64,000 nt of DNA, taken from NCBI RefSeq assembly GCF_001281265.1, contig NZ_JXDB01000011.1, positions 1 through 64,000 on the forward strand. The letters run 5' to 3'. The notes beneath the pieces were generated by a model. It was not told where the DNA came from. It did no database searches and saw only the letters and a program-made list of their open reading frames with translations. Made by a program: the position numbers and the translations under genes. Below are positions 38,202 through 47,775 of the stretch, one piece after another. The stretch is from Apilactobacillus kunkeei DSM 12361 = ATCC 700308. GTDB taxonomy: Bacteria > Bacillota > Bacilli > Lactobacillales > Lactobacillaceae. How positions within the stretch are numbered: position 1 is the stretch's first letter; each line of letters opens with the position of its first letter.

Positions 38202-38321
38202 GATATATTGCCACTCCTACATAATATGTACATTCTATTGTATCATTTGGGTAATGTTTTCGGTAGTAAGAGATAAGGAAAATAGCTATAATTATCGTAT
38301 ATTCTAATAAAAGGACTTGAT

Positions 38322-39692
38322 ATGATGGAATTTCGTATTGAACACGATTCATTAGGTGAGGTCAAAGTCCCTAAAGACGCTTTATTTGGCCCCCAAACGC
38401 AACGTAGTCTACATAATTTTAACATTGGTCGTACCATGCCGATGGAAGTCATCTATGCACTTTTGAAGATTAAGAAAGCCGTCGCTTTTGTTAACCACAA
38501 AAATCATACACTAGATGATGAAAAATATATTGCCATCAACAAAGCAATCAACAAGCTAATCGATGGTGACTATAAAGATGCCTTCCCACTTCACGTTTAT
38601 CAAACTGGGAGTGGAACCCAGACCAACATGAATATCAACGAAGTAGTCGCAAATATGGCCAACAAACTACATCCAAACGCCCACGTTCATCCAAATGATC
38701 ACGTCAATCAATCACAAAGCTCAAATGACACTTTCCCTACTGCCATGATGATGGCAGCATATCAGGCCACCAACAGTGTCATTAAGACCGTTGAAAACTT
38801 AATCGCATCATTTGATAAGAAACAAACTGAGTTTGCATCAATCATCAAGATTGGTCGTACCCACCTACAAGATGCTACCCCTATTACAGTCGGCCAAGAA
38901 ATCAGTGGTTGGAAATCAACACTAGAACACGACGTTATGACGCTAAACGCCATCAAACAATCACTGTTAGAATTACCAATTGGGGGAACCGCCGTCGGTA
39001 CTGGTCTTAACACCAAGAATGGTTTCGACCAAGACGTTGTCGATACTATAAACAATAACGAAAACAACAACTACAAGGTAGCTGAAAACAAGTTCCATGG
39101 TCTAGCCGACCATTCAGAAATTACTTCAGTTCACGGTATTTTTAAGACCTTGGCATCCGATTTAATCAAGATTGGAAACGACATCCGTTTTCTTTCTTCC
39201 GGACCACGTGCTGGATACAACGAACTATCAATTCCAAGCAACGAACCGGGATCTTCAATCATGCCCGGTAAGGTCAACCCCACTCAAATCGAAGCATTGA
39301 CAATGGTCTCCGCGAAGGTCTTTGGAAACGACGCTACCATCACTTTTGCTAACAGCCAAGGAAACTTCGAGATGAACGTCTACAAACCAATCATCATCGA
39401 CAGCTTCTTGGAAAGCACCGAGTTGTTGAACGAATCAATCAATTCATTCACCGAAAAACTAGTCGATGGTCTAACCGTAAACGTCGATCATATCAAGGAA
39501 CTATTGAACAATTCGTTGATGCTAGTGACAGCCCTAAGTCCCCATATTGGTTATGAAAAGAGTGCCAAAATTGCACAATGGGCTGAAAAAAATAACACCA
39601 CTCTAAAGGAATCAGCTAAACACTTTAATATTGACGAAGCCGATTTTAAAAAATGGGTTAATGTTTCAAAGATGACTCATCCAAACAAATAA
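38322..39692 (+). CDS. fumC: Fumarate hydratase class II
   Basis: 456 residues, the usual length. Active-site regions in order: TGSGTQTNMN (about 95-104), SQSSNDTFPTAM (about 127-138), GRTHLQDATP (about 180-189) and the family signature GSSIMPGKVNPTQ (about 307-319). It interconverts fumarate and malate as a homotetramer. AAAGGAC lies 6 bases before ATG. Single gene. Confidence 0.97.
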   Translation: MMEFRIEHDSLGEVKVPKDALFGPQTQRSLHNFNIGRTMPMEVIYALLKIKKAVAFVNHKNHTLDDEKYIAINKAINKLIDGDYKDAFPLHVYQTGSGTQTNMNINEVVANMANKLHPNAHVHPNDHVNQSQSSNDTFPTAMMMAAYQATNSVIKTVENLIASFDKKQTEFASIIKIGRTHLQDATPITVGQEISGWKSTLEHDVMTLNAIKQSLLELPIGGTAVGTGLNTKNGFDQDVVDTINNNENNNYKVAENKFHGLADHSEITSVHGIFKTLASDLIKIGNDIRFLSSGPRAGYNELSIPSNEPGSSIMPGKVNPTQIEALTMVSAKVFGNDATITFANSQGNFEMNVYKPIIIDSFLESTELLNESINSFTEKLVDGLTVNVDHIKELLNNSLMLVTALSPHIGYEKSAKIAQWAEKNNTTLKESAKHFNIDEADFKKWVNVSKMTHPNK

Positions 39693-39704
39693 TTTTACGT
39701 AAAC

Positions 39705-39739
39705 AAAAAGCAATGCCTTTATCATGCATTGCTTTTTTT
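39705..39739 (+). terminator. Terminator after fumC
   Basis: AAAAGCAATGC / GCATTGCTTTTTT hairpin, also near the 3' end of the convergent CPBP gene. Confidence 0.88.
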
Positions 39740-40445
39740 AATGATAATAATAGTAACCAATAATCGATATTGTAACAGCATTTAATACTATGTGCATCAA
39801 AATTGCGGCCTTTACGTTTCTAGTCTGGTTATATAACCATGCCATCCAAAAACCATATTGGGCAAAGAAGATAAACGAGAATAAATTATGATATCTCATA
39901 TGGAATAAACCATAGAATAATGCAGAAACAATCTCGCCTAACCATCGCCACTTGTCGGAGAACGCCACGTCTAGGATGTAGGCTCTAAATACCAGTTCTT
40001 CTAGAATGGGTGACAAGAAGACAAACCCCAGAACCAATAAGATCAAAGACCAAGTATTGTTGTATAAGTCTTTTGAGAAGTGGATCGCCTCAATCCGAAA
40101 ACGGTTTTGGAAGAAAATATCAAACATGAAAATATAAGCTTGGGCAATTAAGAATGACATCACAGTTGCGAAAGCTGTTAGTTGATAGTCCTTTAGACTT
40201 AGCATCTTAAATATATTCCCGTTACCGTAACGTCTGTACGCGTAAACCGCAAAGTTTAGCATAATGATGTATGCGCCAAAGAATTCAATAGTTAAAGTCA
40301 CATTATTAACGTTGACCTGATTAGATTGAATATATTGAACTGGAATAAACTGAATTGAACTAGCAACCATGCAGATTAGGCAAAAGCCAATGAAACCACG
40401 TTTTAAGAGGTGGTCCGATCTCCAAGTGTCACTGTTACGCACCAT
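39738..40445 (-). CDS. CPBP family intramembrane metalloprotease, copy A
   Basis: 235 residues, 6-7 membrane helices. The CPBP (CAAX protease/Abi) motifs are complete: EELVFRAYI (about 149-157), FYGLFHMRYHN (about 175-185) and HIVLNAV (about 218-224). In lactobacilli such proteins often give immunity to bacteriocins or process small peptides. AAGGATGA precedes ATG. Followed 100 bases upstream by a second CPBP gene in the same orientation. Confidence 0.88.
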   Translation of the reverse strand: MVRNSDTWRSDHLLKRGFIGFCLICMVASSIQFIPVQYIQSNQVNVNNVTLTIEFFGAYIIMLNFAVYAYRRYGNGNIFKMLSLKDYQLTAFATVMSFLIAQAYIFMFDIFFQNRFRIEAIHFSKDLYNNTWSLILLVLGFVFLSPILEELVFRAYILDVAFSDKWRWLGEIVSALFYGLFHMRYHNLFSFIFFAQYGFWMAWLYNQTRNVKAAILMHIVLNAVTISIIGYYYYH

Positions 40446-40544
40446 TCATCCTTCTTTCTAGATGTTATCAATGAAAACATTTTTAAACTCTTAATTTTTA
40501 TACTCTTATATAATACTCAAAAGGTATTTTACCATTTAACGGTG

Positions 40545-41342
40545 CTATAAATTCTTAAGTTTTGGTAAAATTTTGTTATCGGATGGCTTGTGATTAATAA
40601 TCGAGACCGCCACGATTGAATATATCAAGACGTACATAGATAGGCCCCACCATTGATCAGTTTGGACATTTGTATAATTAGTTGCTGACATCCCCTTAAT
40701 CAATGTCACCAAGAAGTCATAGATAAAATGAAGTGCCATTGGGACGATGATGGTACCACTCTTAATGTATACGGCACCCAATAACATTCCTAACGCGGCG
40801 GCATTAACTACTTGAAGTGAGGTAAAGCCGAATGATTGGCTAGTAAGGTTAATGTAGTGGAAGCCACCAAAAATAAACGCAGAGATAACCAAACTGGTGA
40901 TGACTCGCCATTGATCAGTTGATTTTCTTGTCATTAATTTTAATACAAACGCTAAAATGATCCCTCTAAACATTAACTCTTCGGGCAATGCAGCAATTGT
41001 GCCGACGTCTAAAGCAATCCAGAAGTTCTTATGTGTAAAACACGCAAGCACGATGGTAAAGCAGACCACTAGAAATACTAGCCACCCTACCTTGGTTTCA
41101 CTAGGTTTGAAAAATATCTTTTGTTTGATAATCCAGTAGTTCAATAAACAAATCACCAAAATTGAGACAATCTTGTAGATGTTTAAATAAGTGTAGAAGT
41201 TTTGAACTGGGTTAAAGGCAAATAGATGAAAAACAAATTTATAAACGTGAGGCATCACATAATCATCGATTAACAATTCAGCAATCAAGATGATTGGAAT
41301 TAAAATCCATTTCCAATTATCTTTAATCTTTTGGTTTAACAT
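40545..41342 (-). CDS. CPBP family intramembrane metalloprotease, copy B
   Basis: 265 residues, 7-8 membrane helices, motifs EELMFRGIILAF (about 120-131), FGGFHYINL (about 158-166) and HFIYDFL (about 206-212). It is distantly related to copy A, so this is a family pair, not a recent duplication. GGATGTGATTAA precedes ATG. It lies next to a LytTR regulatory pair and an ABC exporter, a context consistent with self-immunity or peptide processing. Confidence 0.88.
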   Translation of the reverse strand: MLNQKIKDNWKWILIPIILIAELLIDDYVMPHVYKFVFHLFAFNPVQNFYTYLNIYKIVSILVICLLNYWIIKQKIFFKPSETKVGWLVFLVVCFTIVLACFTHKNFWIALDVGTIAALPEELMFRGIILAFVLKLMTRKSTDQWRVITSLVISAFIFGGFHYINLTSQSFGFTSLQVVNAAALGMLLGAVYIKSGTIIVPMALHFIYDFLVTLIKGMSATNYTNVQTDQWWGLSMYVLIYSIVAVSIINHKPSDNKILPKLKNL

Positions 41343-41400
41343 TTAATCACATCCGTTAAATTAATTATAGGTTCATTCTATCATACTAAGTTCAAACAAA

Positions 41401-41430
41401 ATAAAAGCAGCCATAGGCTGCTTTTTATTT
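41401..41430 (-). terminator. Terminator of the LytTR/DUF3021 operon
   Basis: AAAAGCAGCC / GGCTGCTTTTT hairpin at the end of the DUF3021 gene. Confidence 0.88.
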
Positions 41431-41838
41431 ATTTTTTTGTTTCTTAAGGTTCATGATTTCGTTATTAATTTCTTTTGTTGAACGGTGGAAAATGACCATA
41501 CTAATGGTACAAGTAATTGCATAGATTAATATAAATTCAATAGTAAACACAGAAAAAACATATGGATTCCAAAAATCCAAATCGGGGGTAATTAAACGAT
41601 TTAAGGCAATAATAATTATATAAGTTAAAATGCCATGAATAGCTAATTGAAAAACAAAACCAATCTTTTCACTCTTAAACACAATACTTACCAATCCGAT
41701 TAATCCACTAGCTAATAGAAATACCATTCTATCAGATATTCCATACGATCTACTATATAATCCAGTGACAACATATATTAATGATCCAAACATCATTCCA
41801 AAAAAGAAACGCTTAAGTAGATTCCAAAACAAGTTCAT
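41425..41838 (-). CDS. DUF3021-type membrane protein (LytTR partner)
   Basis: 137 residues with four membrane helices and a basic cytoplasmic tail (MNLKKQKNK). This family is almost always encoded next to a LytTR regulator, as here (6-base gap). By analogy with LytTR regulatory systems it would hold the regulator inactive at the membrane. Ribosome binding site AAGGATGTG lies inside the regulator's stop region. Confidence 0.88.
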   Translation of the reverse strand: MNLFWNLLKRFFFGMMFGSLIYVVTGLYSRSYGISDRMVFLLASGLIGLVSIVFKSEKIGFVFQLAIHGILTYIIIIALNRLITPDLDFWNPYVFSVFTIEFILIYAITCTISMVIFHRSTKEINNEIMNLKKQKNK

Positions 41839-41844
41839 AGCTGT

Positions 41845-42300
41845 TCACATCCTTAGACTCTTCTTCAACCCAGGTAAATACTTTCGACTAGCATGTAACT
41901 TTATATCGTTAGATAAAAATAAGGTCATATTCCCCGAAAAAGCAGTTTCCATATAATTTAAATGATCAATATTTATAATCGCTGACTTACTAATTTGAAC
42001 AAAGTGATGTTTCTTAAGCTTTTCATACATCTCTTTTAATGTTCCAGTCGTTACAAAGTGTTCCGAAGTGGTGTAGATATTCAGTTCATTTTCAAAAATT
42101 TCAATCCCAACGATATCATCAACAGAAATAATTTGAACACGATTGTTAGTATTAATTGGAATATAATTATCATTCTGAATTGATACATTCTGCAACATTG
42201 ATAGTAGTTCAATAACTTCAGGGGTTAATTCTTTTGCACTAACTAAAACATTTATTTCGTCATCATCTAATTGACTATCCTGTTTAAAATCAACTTTCAT
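41845..42300 (-). CDS. LytTR family transcriptional regulator (no receiver domain)
   Basis: 151 residues. The N-terminal 45 residues are short and acidic, with no response-regulator receiver domain. The LytTR DNA-binding domain covers about 45-148 (IISVDDIVGIEIFENELNIYTT, HFVQISKSAIINIDHL, LHASRKYLPGLKKSL). Such stand-alone LytTR proteins are controlled by a membrane partner, here DUF3021. AAAGGAGGTGGG precedes ATG. A LytTR-type direct repeat lies before the operon's first gene, suggesting autoregulation. Confidence 0.93.
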   Translation of the reverse strand: MKVDFKQDSQLDDDEINVLVSAKELTPEVIELLSMLQNVSIQNDNYIPINTNNRVQIISVDDIVGIEIFENELNIYTTSEHFVTTGTLKEMYEKLKKHHFVQISKSAIINIDHLNYMETAFSGNMTLFLSNDIKLHASRKYLPGLKKSLRM

Positions 42301-42334
42301 CTATCTACCCACCTCCTTTTACATCATATCATAA

Positions 42335-43195
42335 CTATTTCGTCTTTTTTGATAATCCAGTAAGTAGTACAAAAACAACAAAGAACATTCCAATAAATAG
42401 TCCACATACTAGCATGCTTCCCATTGAATTTGCTAATCCATTAATTTTAAGACCCATTGTGGCTTTAAAGTCTTCTAAAACTTGACCATTCACATCATGA
42501 AAGCTTTCTTCTAACTGCGATTTCATCAGGATATTTCTTAACATGGATGCATCGTATAAAGCAGGAGTGAACTTTAAAAGTTTGCTAGCACCACCTGAAA
42601 GAAATCCAAGTGGCATATAAACACCCGCAAAGAACCCAGCAGAACTTGAAATAATCGCATTTAAAGATGGCAATACAGATTCTTTTTTAACAAACATCAA
42701 TATAATCATGTTAAAAAGTGTCCATACTACACTTCCAATTATCATGGCTCCAATTAACTGCCCAAATATCGATAAGTCAAAATGAATTTGATCAAGTAAC
42801 ATAAACAAACCAGTTAAAATGATGTAAACGATAATTTGCATCATTAATCCAATTATCGCTGCACTGATGATATAGCTCATATCAATAATTGATTTACTAG
42901 CATTGGTCATCATCAAATCATTCATACGTTTACTTTCAATATCATAAATTCTTTGATGAAGTGCATCACCTGTAGTTGTAATTGCAGTAATTGCAATTGT
43001 ACCACCCATCAACCAATAATCTAGTAGTTGCATACCACTATCGATATTGTTCCATTCCCTTTGAATATTTGTCTTTAAGAAAAGGAGATATAAAACAACC
43101 GCGATTAGTGATCCCATAAGCGAAAATAAAATTCTTTTTCTATCGCCAAAATATAATTTGAAATTACGCTTAATTAGACTTAATAGTATCATCAC
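42335..43195 (-). CDS. ABC-2 type exporter permease
   Basis: 286 residues, six membrane helices with a large loop after helix 1, ABC-2 membrane family. A GVYMPLGFLSGGASKLLKFTPALYDASMLRNI segment (about 193-224) is characteristic of drug/lipid exporters. It overlaps the ATPase stop by 4 bases (GTGA), so the two are coupled. Substrate unknown. Confidence 0.9.
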   Translation of the reverse strand: MMILLSLIKRNFKLYFGDRKRILFSLMGSLIAVVLYLLFLKTNIQREWNNIDSGMQLLDYWLMGGTIAITAITTTGDALHQRIYDIESKRMNDLMMTNASKSIIDMSYIISAAIIGLMMQIIVYIILTGLFMLLDQIHFDLSIFGQLIGAMIIGSVVWTLFNMIILMFVKKESVLPSLNAIISSSAGFFAGVYMPLGFLSGGASKLLKFTPALYDASMLRNILMKSQLEESFHDVNGQVLEDFKATMGLKINGLANSMGSMLVCGLFIGMFFVVFVLLTGLSKKTK

Positions 43196-44073
43196 TTAAT
43201 CTCCCTTCCAGTTAAAGTGATAAAAATATCATCCATTGAGCCGTGAACATATTCAAAATCATCAATGTTATTTTGAAATTCTTGAATAATCTTGATTGCT
43301 TCTCGATATGAATTAATATTTAAAATAACCTTATTATCATTTGATATTGTTCCGTCATACTTAGATAAGCTATCTATAGTAGCTAAATCATTTGTGTATA
43401 TCGTTAATTTATTTTGCGCATACATTACTTTTAAATTATCAACAGTATCAGATGCAACAATTTTGCCCTTTTCCAATACATATATCCAATCAGATTGATT
43501 AGCTTCCTCCAAATAATGAGTAGTCAATATGATTGTTAGTCCCATTTTATGCCTAAATTCGTTTAGAACTTCCCAAATCTTATTCCTTGTTTGGATATCT
43601 AAACCTGTTGATGGTTCATCTAAAAATAATAGTTTCGGTTTACTTAGCAATGCACGGGCAATGTCAACCCGTCGTCTTTGCCCGCCAGATAAGTCACCAT
43701 ATTTCTGTTTTTGGATGCTCTTGATTTCTAACTTATCCAATAAATCTTTTTGAAAATTTTCATCATATTTTTTGTAAAGTCTACCAGCTATTTTTAAGTT
43801 ATCCTCCACAGTTAAAAACTTATCCAAAACACTATTTTGGAAAACCACACCAAGTGAATCATTATAGCCTTTATCACCTGGTGTAAGTCCATTCAAAATA
43901 ATACTTCCAGCATCTGGTTTTAATAAACCAATCATCATGTTAATAGTTGTCGACTTACCAGCGCCATTGTGACCTAAAAATGAAACTAATTGACCTTCAT
44001 TAATTTTTAAATCAATGTGATCAACTGCTATTTTATTTTTAAATCGTTTTGTTAATCCGTTTACTTCTAACAT
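43192..44073 (-). CDS. ABC exporter ATPase
   Basis: 293 residues from ATG at 44073, with TTAGGAGGTTATAAA directly upstream; a longer frame to 44199 runs through the promoter and is not used. Walker A GHNGAGKSTT (about 33-42), Q-loop VFQNS, signature LSGGQRRRVDIARAL (about 133-147), Walker B KLLFLDEPSTGLD (about 151-163) and H-loop TTHYLEEA. First gene of the four-gene ABC-LytTR-DUF3021 operon. Confidence 0.95.
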   Translation of the reverse strand: MLEVNGLTKRFKNKIAVDHIDLKINEGQLVSFLGHNGAGKSTTINMMIGLLKPDAGSIILNGLTPGDKGYNDSLGVVFQNSVLDKFLTVEDNLKIAGRLYKKYDENFQKDLLDKLEIKSIQKQKYGDLSGGQRRRVDIARALLSKPKLLFLDEPSTGLDIQTRNKIWEVLNEFRHKMGLTIILTTHYLEEANQSDWIYVLEKGKIVASDTVDNLKVMYAQNKLTIYTNDLATIDSLSKYDGTISNDNKVILNINSYREAIKIIQEFQNNIDDFEYVHGSMDDIFITLTGREIK

Positions 44074-44138
44074 TTTATAACCTCCTAATCGATATGATAA
44101 TCTTACGTCAATTCGACAAATTAATAATAAAATTTCAT

Positions 44139-44168
44139 ATAAGTGGTATTTTTTGCTAGCTAAACGGT
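44139..44168 (-). promoter_or_regulatory. LytTR-type direct-repeat operator
   Basis: On the minus strand ACCGTTTAG (44160-44168) and ACCACTTAT (44139-44147) are separated by 12 bases, giving two helical turns between starts. ACCGTTTAG fits the LytTR half-site consensus [TA][AC][CA]GTTN[AG][TG]; the second is weaker (6 of 9 identical). It lies about 65-95 bases before the ATPase start. Confidence 0.62.
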
Positions 44169-44181
44169 AATAATCACAATA

Positions 44182-44216
44182 TAAAAACCACAAGCCCATT
44201 GGACCTGTGGTTTTTA
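44182..44216 (-). terminator. Terminator of the PTPS-related membrane protein gene
   Basis: AAAAACCACA / TGTGGTTTTT hairpin after the 44224 stop. Confidence 0.9.
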
Positions 44217-44223
44217 TCGTTTA

Positions 44224-45909
44224 TTATTTATTATTTTTAAATACATATTTTCTGATCAACGCTGTTATCAAAATAATAATTCCGACAACTGCAAATAAAT
44301 ATGAAAGTAGTTCCTTCTTAGTTCGGTGAACGATAATCTGGACATGATGACGACCAGCTGAAAGATGGGAAACCGTTAGTAAAGCATTATGATTAGCTAT
44401 TGTTTTAACAACTTTACCATCAACAATCACTTCATAAGAAATCCCTTTGTAGTGTAGGAAAGGCAATGTTAGTTTCTTAATTTTAACCGGTGCTTTAAAT
44501 GAGTACTTACCATCACCTAATAACTTTACTTTTAATCGTCGATTACCGTTATAGGTAGCAATATGTTTGTTGGTATTACCATAATACTTCATTGCTGCGC
44601 TTGGATAGTAGTCACTCACCCCAACGTCACTAAAAATCATATTGTTGAAATCCTGATTATTATTCAAACGGTACTTCTTACCATCTTCATAAAATTTGTG
44701 ATTCAACTCAAGATTATTCTTGGTTTCATTAACAACTGATTGTTGAGCATTAAATTGCAACAATACAATTCCAATCGTTGCAACAACAATTGCAGTCCAT
44801 GTAAATGTTTCTTTTTTGAAAATTCTCACAACGATTTCGGCAAAGATGTAGCAGAAGATTAGTTGCGGAATGATGTTTAAACGCCAAGTGAATTGGAGGG
44901 AATCATTAATGCCAGTCTTCGCAATCAAATCCCACGGGAATAATTTACTGCATAGGACTAGAAAACCAATTCCGACAAATAATAGTTGCTTTGAGTATTT
45001 GCCTAAACGCCTGAAGAAGATAATTCCAAACACCAATCCCAATAAATTAATTATATTGAAAAATGGACCTACGCTATTTTGAATAATTGATAGGTACCAG
45101 ACATATGTGTCTGTTCCAGTCACTTTCCAATAAGATGGTGGGAAGTTAATCGAGTTGTTTCCGACGATAATGATAAACGGAATCCAGTATAGTGCTGTTA
45201 ATAATACGGTTAATACGACTGCCTTCGCAAGTGCAATTAACTTATCCTTGTGTAGTAGCTTAACGATGTTAATCAGTGCCATGACGATTAAGAAGAAAAT
45301 CGCAATCGCGGTATTTACCACATGACACATAATGATGGCACTCATCCCAAGACTCAATTCAATCCAGTCGCTTTTTTCCAATAGGGTTAAGAAACCAAAT
45401 AGAATTAATGGTAGGTAAATCATTGATGATGATCGACCGATATCATAACTGATGACGGCGTGAAACAAAATGGTCGCAGCCAATGTGTATCCGGATGCGA
45501 AAATGAAACTAATCTTTTTGTTGTGGTTATAGCTGTAACTAGCAAAGTAAGACACTAGCAATGCAAAGAAGTTTCTTAGCATCAAGACGGTATAAACCAG
45601 TGGAATAAATGACTTGATTACCAAAGAAAGGACCGCAATTGGTAACATCCCTAATTGTGGGTATAACGCCATCACGGCAGAACCAGTTTGATTATATTGG
45701 TTTAATGCAACAAGTGGAAACGGACTCTTGTTAACTAATGATTCACGCAAGTCCCAAATACGTTCCCAGTGGAAATGCATGTCGGATCCCATGACAATAA
45801 ACTTGTAGTGCCACATGATTGAGACACTTAATAATGACATGACCATAAAAATCAATATTATAATCCCATGATTACAAAAAAAGTCATGCAGTCTATTTTT
45901 TAGATTCAT
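44224..45909 (-). CDS. Large membrane protein, GT-C-like (6-pyruvoyl-tetrahydropterin-synthase-related family)
   Basis: 561 residues. About 12 membrane helices fill the first 370 residues; the extracellular part (about 385-525) is beta-rich and is followed by a final helix. The first loop reads GSDMHFHWERIWDLRESL (about 41-58), with acidic and His residues where GT-C enzymes have catalytic groups. This matches the PTPS-related/YfhO-like membrane family, thought to glycosylate cell-envelope polymers. AGGGGAATTTAATTATA precedes ATG. Confidence 0.78.
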   Translation of the reverse strand: MNLKNRLHDFFCNHGIIILIFMVMSLLSVSIMWHYKFIVMGSDMHFHWERIWDLRESLVNKSPFPLVALNQYNQTGSAVMALYPQLGMLPIAVLSLVIKSFIPLVYTVLMLRNFFALLVSYFASYSYNHNKKISFIFASGYTLAATILFHAVISYDIGRSSSMIYLPLILFGFLTLLEKSDWIELSLGMSAIIMCHVVNTAIAIFFLIVMALINIVKLLHKDKLIALAKAVVLTVLLTALYWIPFIIIVGNNSINFPPSYWKVTGTDTYVWYLSIIQNSVGPFFNIINLLGLVFGIIFFRRLGKYSKQLLFVGIGFLVLCSKLFPWDLIAKTGINDSLQFTWRLNIIPQLIFCYIFAEIVVRIFKKETFTWTAIVVATIGIVLLQFNAQQSVVNETKNNLELNHKFYEDGKKYRLNNNQDFNNMIFSDVGVSDYYPSAAMKYYGNTNKHIATYNGNRRLKVKLLGDGKYSFKAPVKIKKLTLPFLHYKGISYEVIVDGKVVKTIANHNALLTVSHLSAGRHHVQIIVHRTKKELLSYLFAVVGIIILITALIRKYVFKNNK

Positions 45910-45981
45910 TATAATTAAATTCCCCTAATCATTCTTTAATATTCCCTAATTATACCATTATTATAAAAAACTAGAATTTAA

Positions 45982-46022
45982 AAAATAAAAATGTCACCCA
46001 TTATCGGATGACATTTTTATTT
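45982..46022 (-). terminator. Terminator of SBP 2
   Basis: AAAATGTCATCCGA / GGGTGACATTTTT hairpin (minus strand) after the SBP 2 stop. Confidence 0.88.
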
Positions 46023-46023
46023 T

Positions 46024-47640
46024 TTATTTAACGTAAGTTTCAGAGAAATCCCAGATTGGGCCATTTCCGTAAAAACGCACATTATGAATATCGCTCTTAA
46101 TCAATTCAGCTTGAGCTGGTTGGAATAGTGGAATTAGACCTTGGTCATTTAATAATACCTTTTGGGCGTCTACTAAATCGTTCCAGCGTTTTGCTGGGTT
46201 CAAAGCGTCATCGTCATTTGATTTATCAATCAACTTGTCGTATTCAGCGTTACTCCACTTAGCAGTATTCATTGAATTAGTTGAGTATCTAATATTTAGT
46301 GGTGAAATAGGATCACTAATTGATGGACTCCAACCTGTAACTGCTACTTGATATTGGCCACTTAAGAATCTTGCGGTCGCTACTGTGTTTGGAAGTAATG
46401 TTAGATTAACTTTCAAACCAGGTAGCTTAGAAAATTGGTTTTGAATGAATTCAACAATAGGTTTAGCATCATCACCATTATTACTATTAATGGAAATGGT
46501 TAAGTTCTTTTTACCAATTTCACTTAAACCTTTTTTCCATAGCTTCTTAGCTTGTTCAACGTTACCGTTGACTGCGTCAGAAACGCTAGCGTAGTCGTTA
46601 AAGTCCTTACCGTTACGTGATGCCAAAGTATCTGGCACAATTCCACGTGCTTGAGTTGAACCGTTACCTAAAACATCGTTTAGTAGTTCTTTTCTATTGA
46701 TGATTAACGATAGTGCCTTTCTGATGTTAACGTTTCTAAACGCAGGTTCGTTCTTGTTACTTAGTGATAGGTATCTTACACTGTAAATCTTTCTTAAATG
46801 GAAGTCCTTTGAGTTCTTGTAGCTGCTATATTGTTGCTTACCAACTAAAGTAGTTTGATCTAACTTACCGCTTTGGTATTCGTTCAAAGCAGTTTGTGGG
46901 TCCTTGATTACTGTGTACTTGATGCTGTCAAGTTTTGTCTTGTCAGCATTGTAGTATTCCTTGTTCTTGGTTAAAGTCCATGAATCGTTAGTACCAGTCC
47001 AGTTAGTAATCTTAAATGCACCATTGTATATCATTTTGCTACTTGTAGTACCATAGCTTTTACCGTATTTCTTAACAATGCTTTCTGATTGTGGGTAGAA
47101 CACTGGTAATACTAATAGGTTCAAGAAGTATGGTTGTGGTTTAATTAACTTAATTTGTAGCTTGTACTTACCGATTGCCTTCACGCCCAACTGATCTGGT
47201 GATAGTTGTGACTTAGAGATGGCTGTGTAGTTTTCAATGTTAGCCATGTAGTAAGCTTCTTGTGAAGCGGTCTTTGGATCAGCACTACGTTTGATACCGT
47301 ATTCGAAATCCTTTGCTGTTAATTCTTGGCCATTACTCCACTTAGTGTGTTTCAAATCAAATGTGTATGTCTTACCATCCTTTGAAACATGGTAGCTCTT
47401 GGCGGTTGCTAGACGCACCTTGTTACTACCATCTGGAGATACTAAACCCGAAAAAGCATTATAAACGGCTTGTTGAGTGTTAGTGTCAACAGCTTTTGAT
47501 GGATCAAGTGACGCAATGGATGCGTTGGTCATCCAGTTCAGGTGTTTTTTATTACTTGATTGACTCTTACCACAAGCGGTTAATACCAAACCAAGTAATG
47601 CAGTGGTAACGATGATTGATAATATCCGTGACTTTTTCAT
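46024..47640 (-). CDS. oppA: Oligopeptide ABC transporter substrate-binding lipoprotein (SBP 2)
   Basis: 538 residues from ATG at 47640 (AAAGGAG 7 bases upstream; an ATG two codons earlier is too close). Lipobox LTAC (Cys near 23), SBP_bac_5 fold with YTFDLKHTKWSNGQELTAKDFEYG (about 91-114). Very similar to SBP 3 next door and more distantly to SBP 1. No permease or ATPase genes nearby. The leader upstream (47847-47702) has a three-Cys-codon ORF and terminator, so import of Cys-containing peptides is a plausible role. Confidence 0.93.
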   Translation of the reverse strand: MKKSRILSIIVTTALLGLVLTACGKSQSSNKKHLNWMTNASIASLDPSKAVDTNTQQAVYNAFSGLVSPDGSNKVRLATAKSYHVSKDGKTYTFDLKHTKWSNGQELTAKDFEYGIKRSADPKTASQEAYYMANIENYTAISKSQLSPDQLGVKAIGKYKLQIKLIKPQPYFLNLLVLPVFYPQSESIVKKYGKSYGTTSSKMIYNGAFKITNWTGTNDSWTLTKNKEYYNADKTKLDSIKYTVIKDPQTALNEYQSGKLDQTTLVGKQQYSSYKNSKDFHLRKIYSVRYLSLSNKNEPAFRNVNIRKALSLIINRKELLNDVLGNGSTQARGIVPDTLASRNGKDFNDYASVSDAVNGNVEQAKKLWKKGLSEIGKKNLTISINSNNGDDAKPIVEFIQNQFSKLPGLKVNLTLLPNTVATARFLSGQYQVAVTGWSPSISDPISPLNIRYSTNSMNTAKWSNAEYDKLIDKSNDDDALNPAKRWNDLVDAQKVLLNDQGLIPLFQPAQAELIKSDIHNVRFYGNGPIWDFSETYVK

Positions 47641-47689
47641 ATCCATACTCCTTTGTTCAATAAATACTCTTTACATAGATGGCCATCTA

Positions 47690-47744
47690 AAAAAAGAAAA
47701 AGGGCGTCATGATTCTACGCTAAAAAGCCGAACCATGACACCCC
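47690..47744 (-). terminator. Attenuator terminator before SBP 2
   Basis: GGGTGTCATGGTTC (47730-47743) pairs with GAATCATGACGCCC (47702-47715) including two G-U pairs, followed by a long T-run. Its 5' arm also pairs with the leader ORF (see leader entry). Confidence 0.9.
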
Positions 47745-47775
47745 GTTATAATCTAATTAAAAAACGTCTTCTTGA

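Noticed and set aside
44074-44199. N-terminal extension of the ABC ATPase
   Set aside because: The extension covers the promoter and LytTR repeat, and the ATG at 44073 follows a perfect Shine-Dalgarno.
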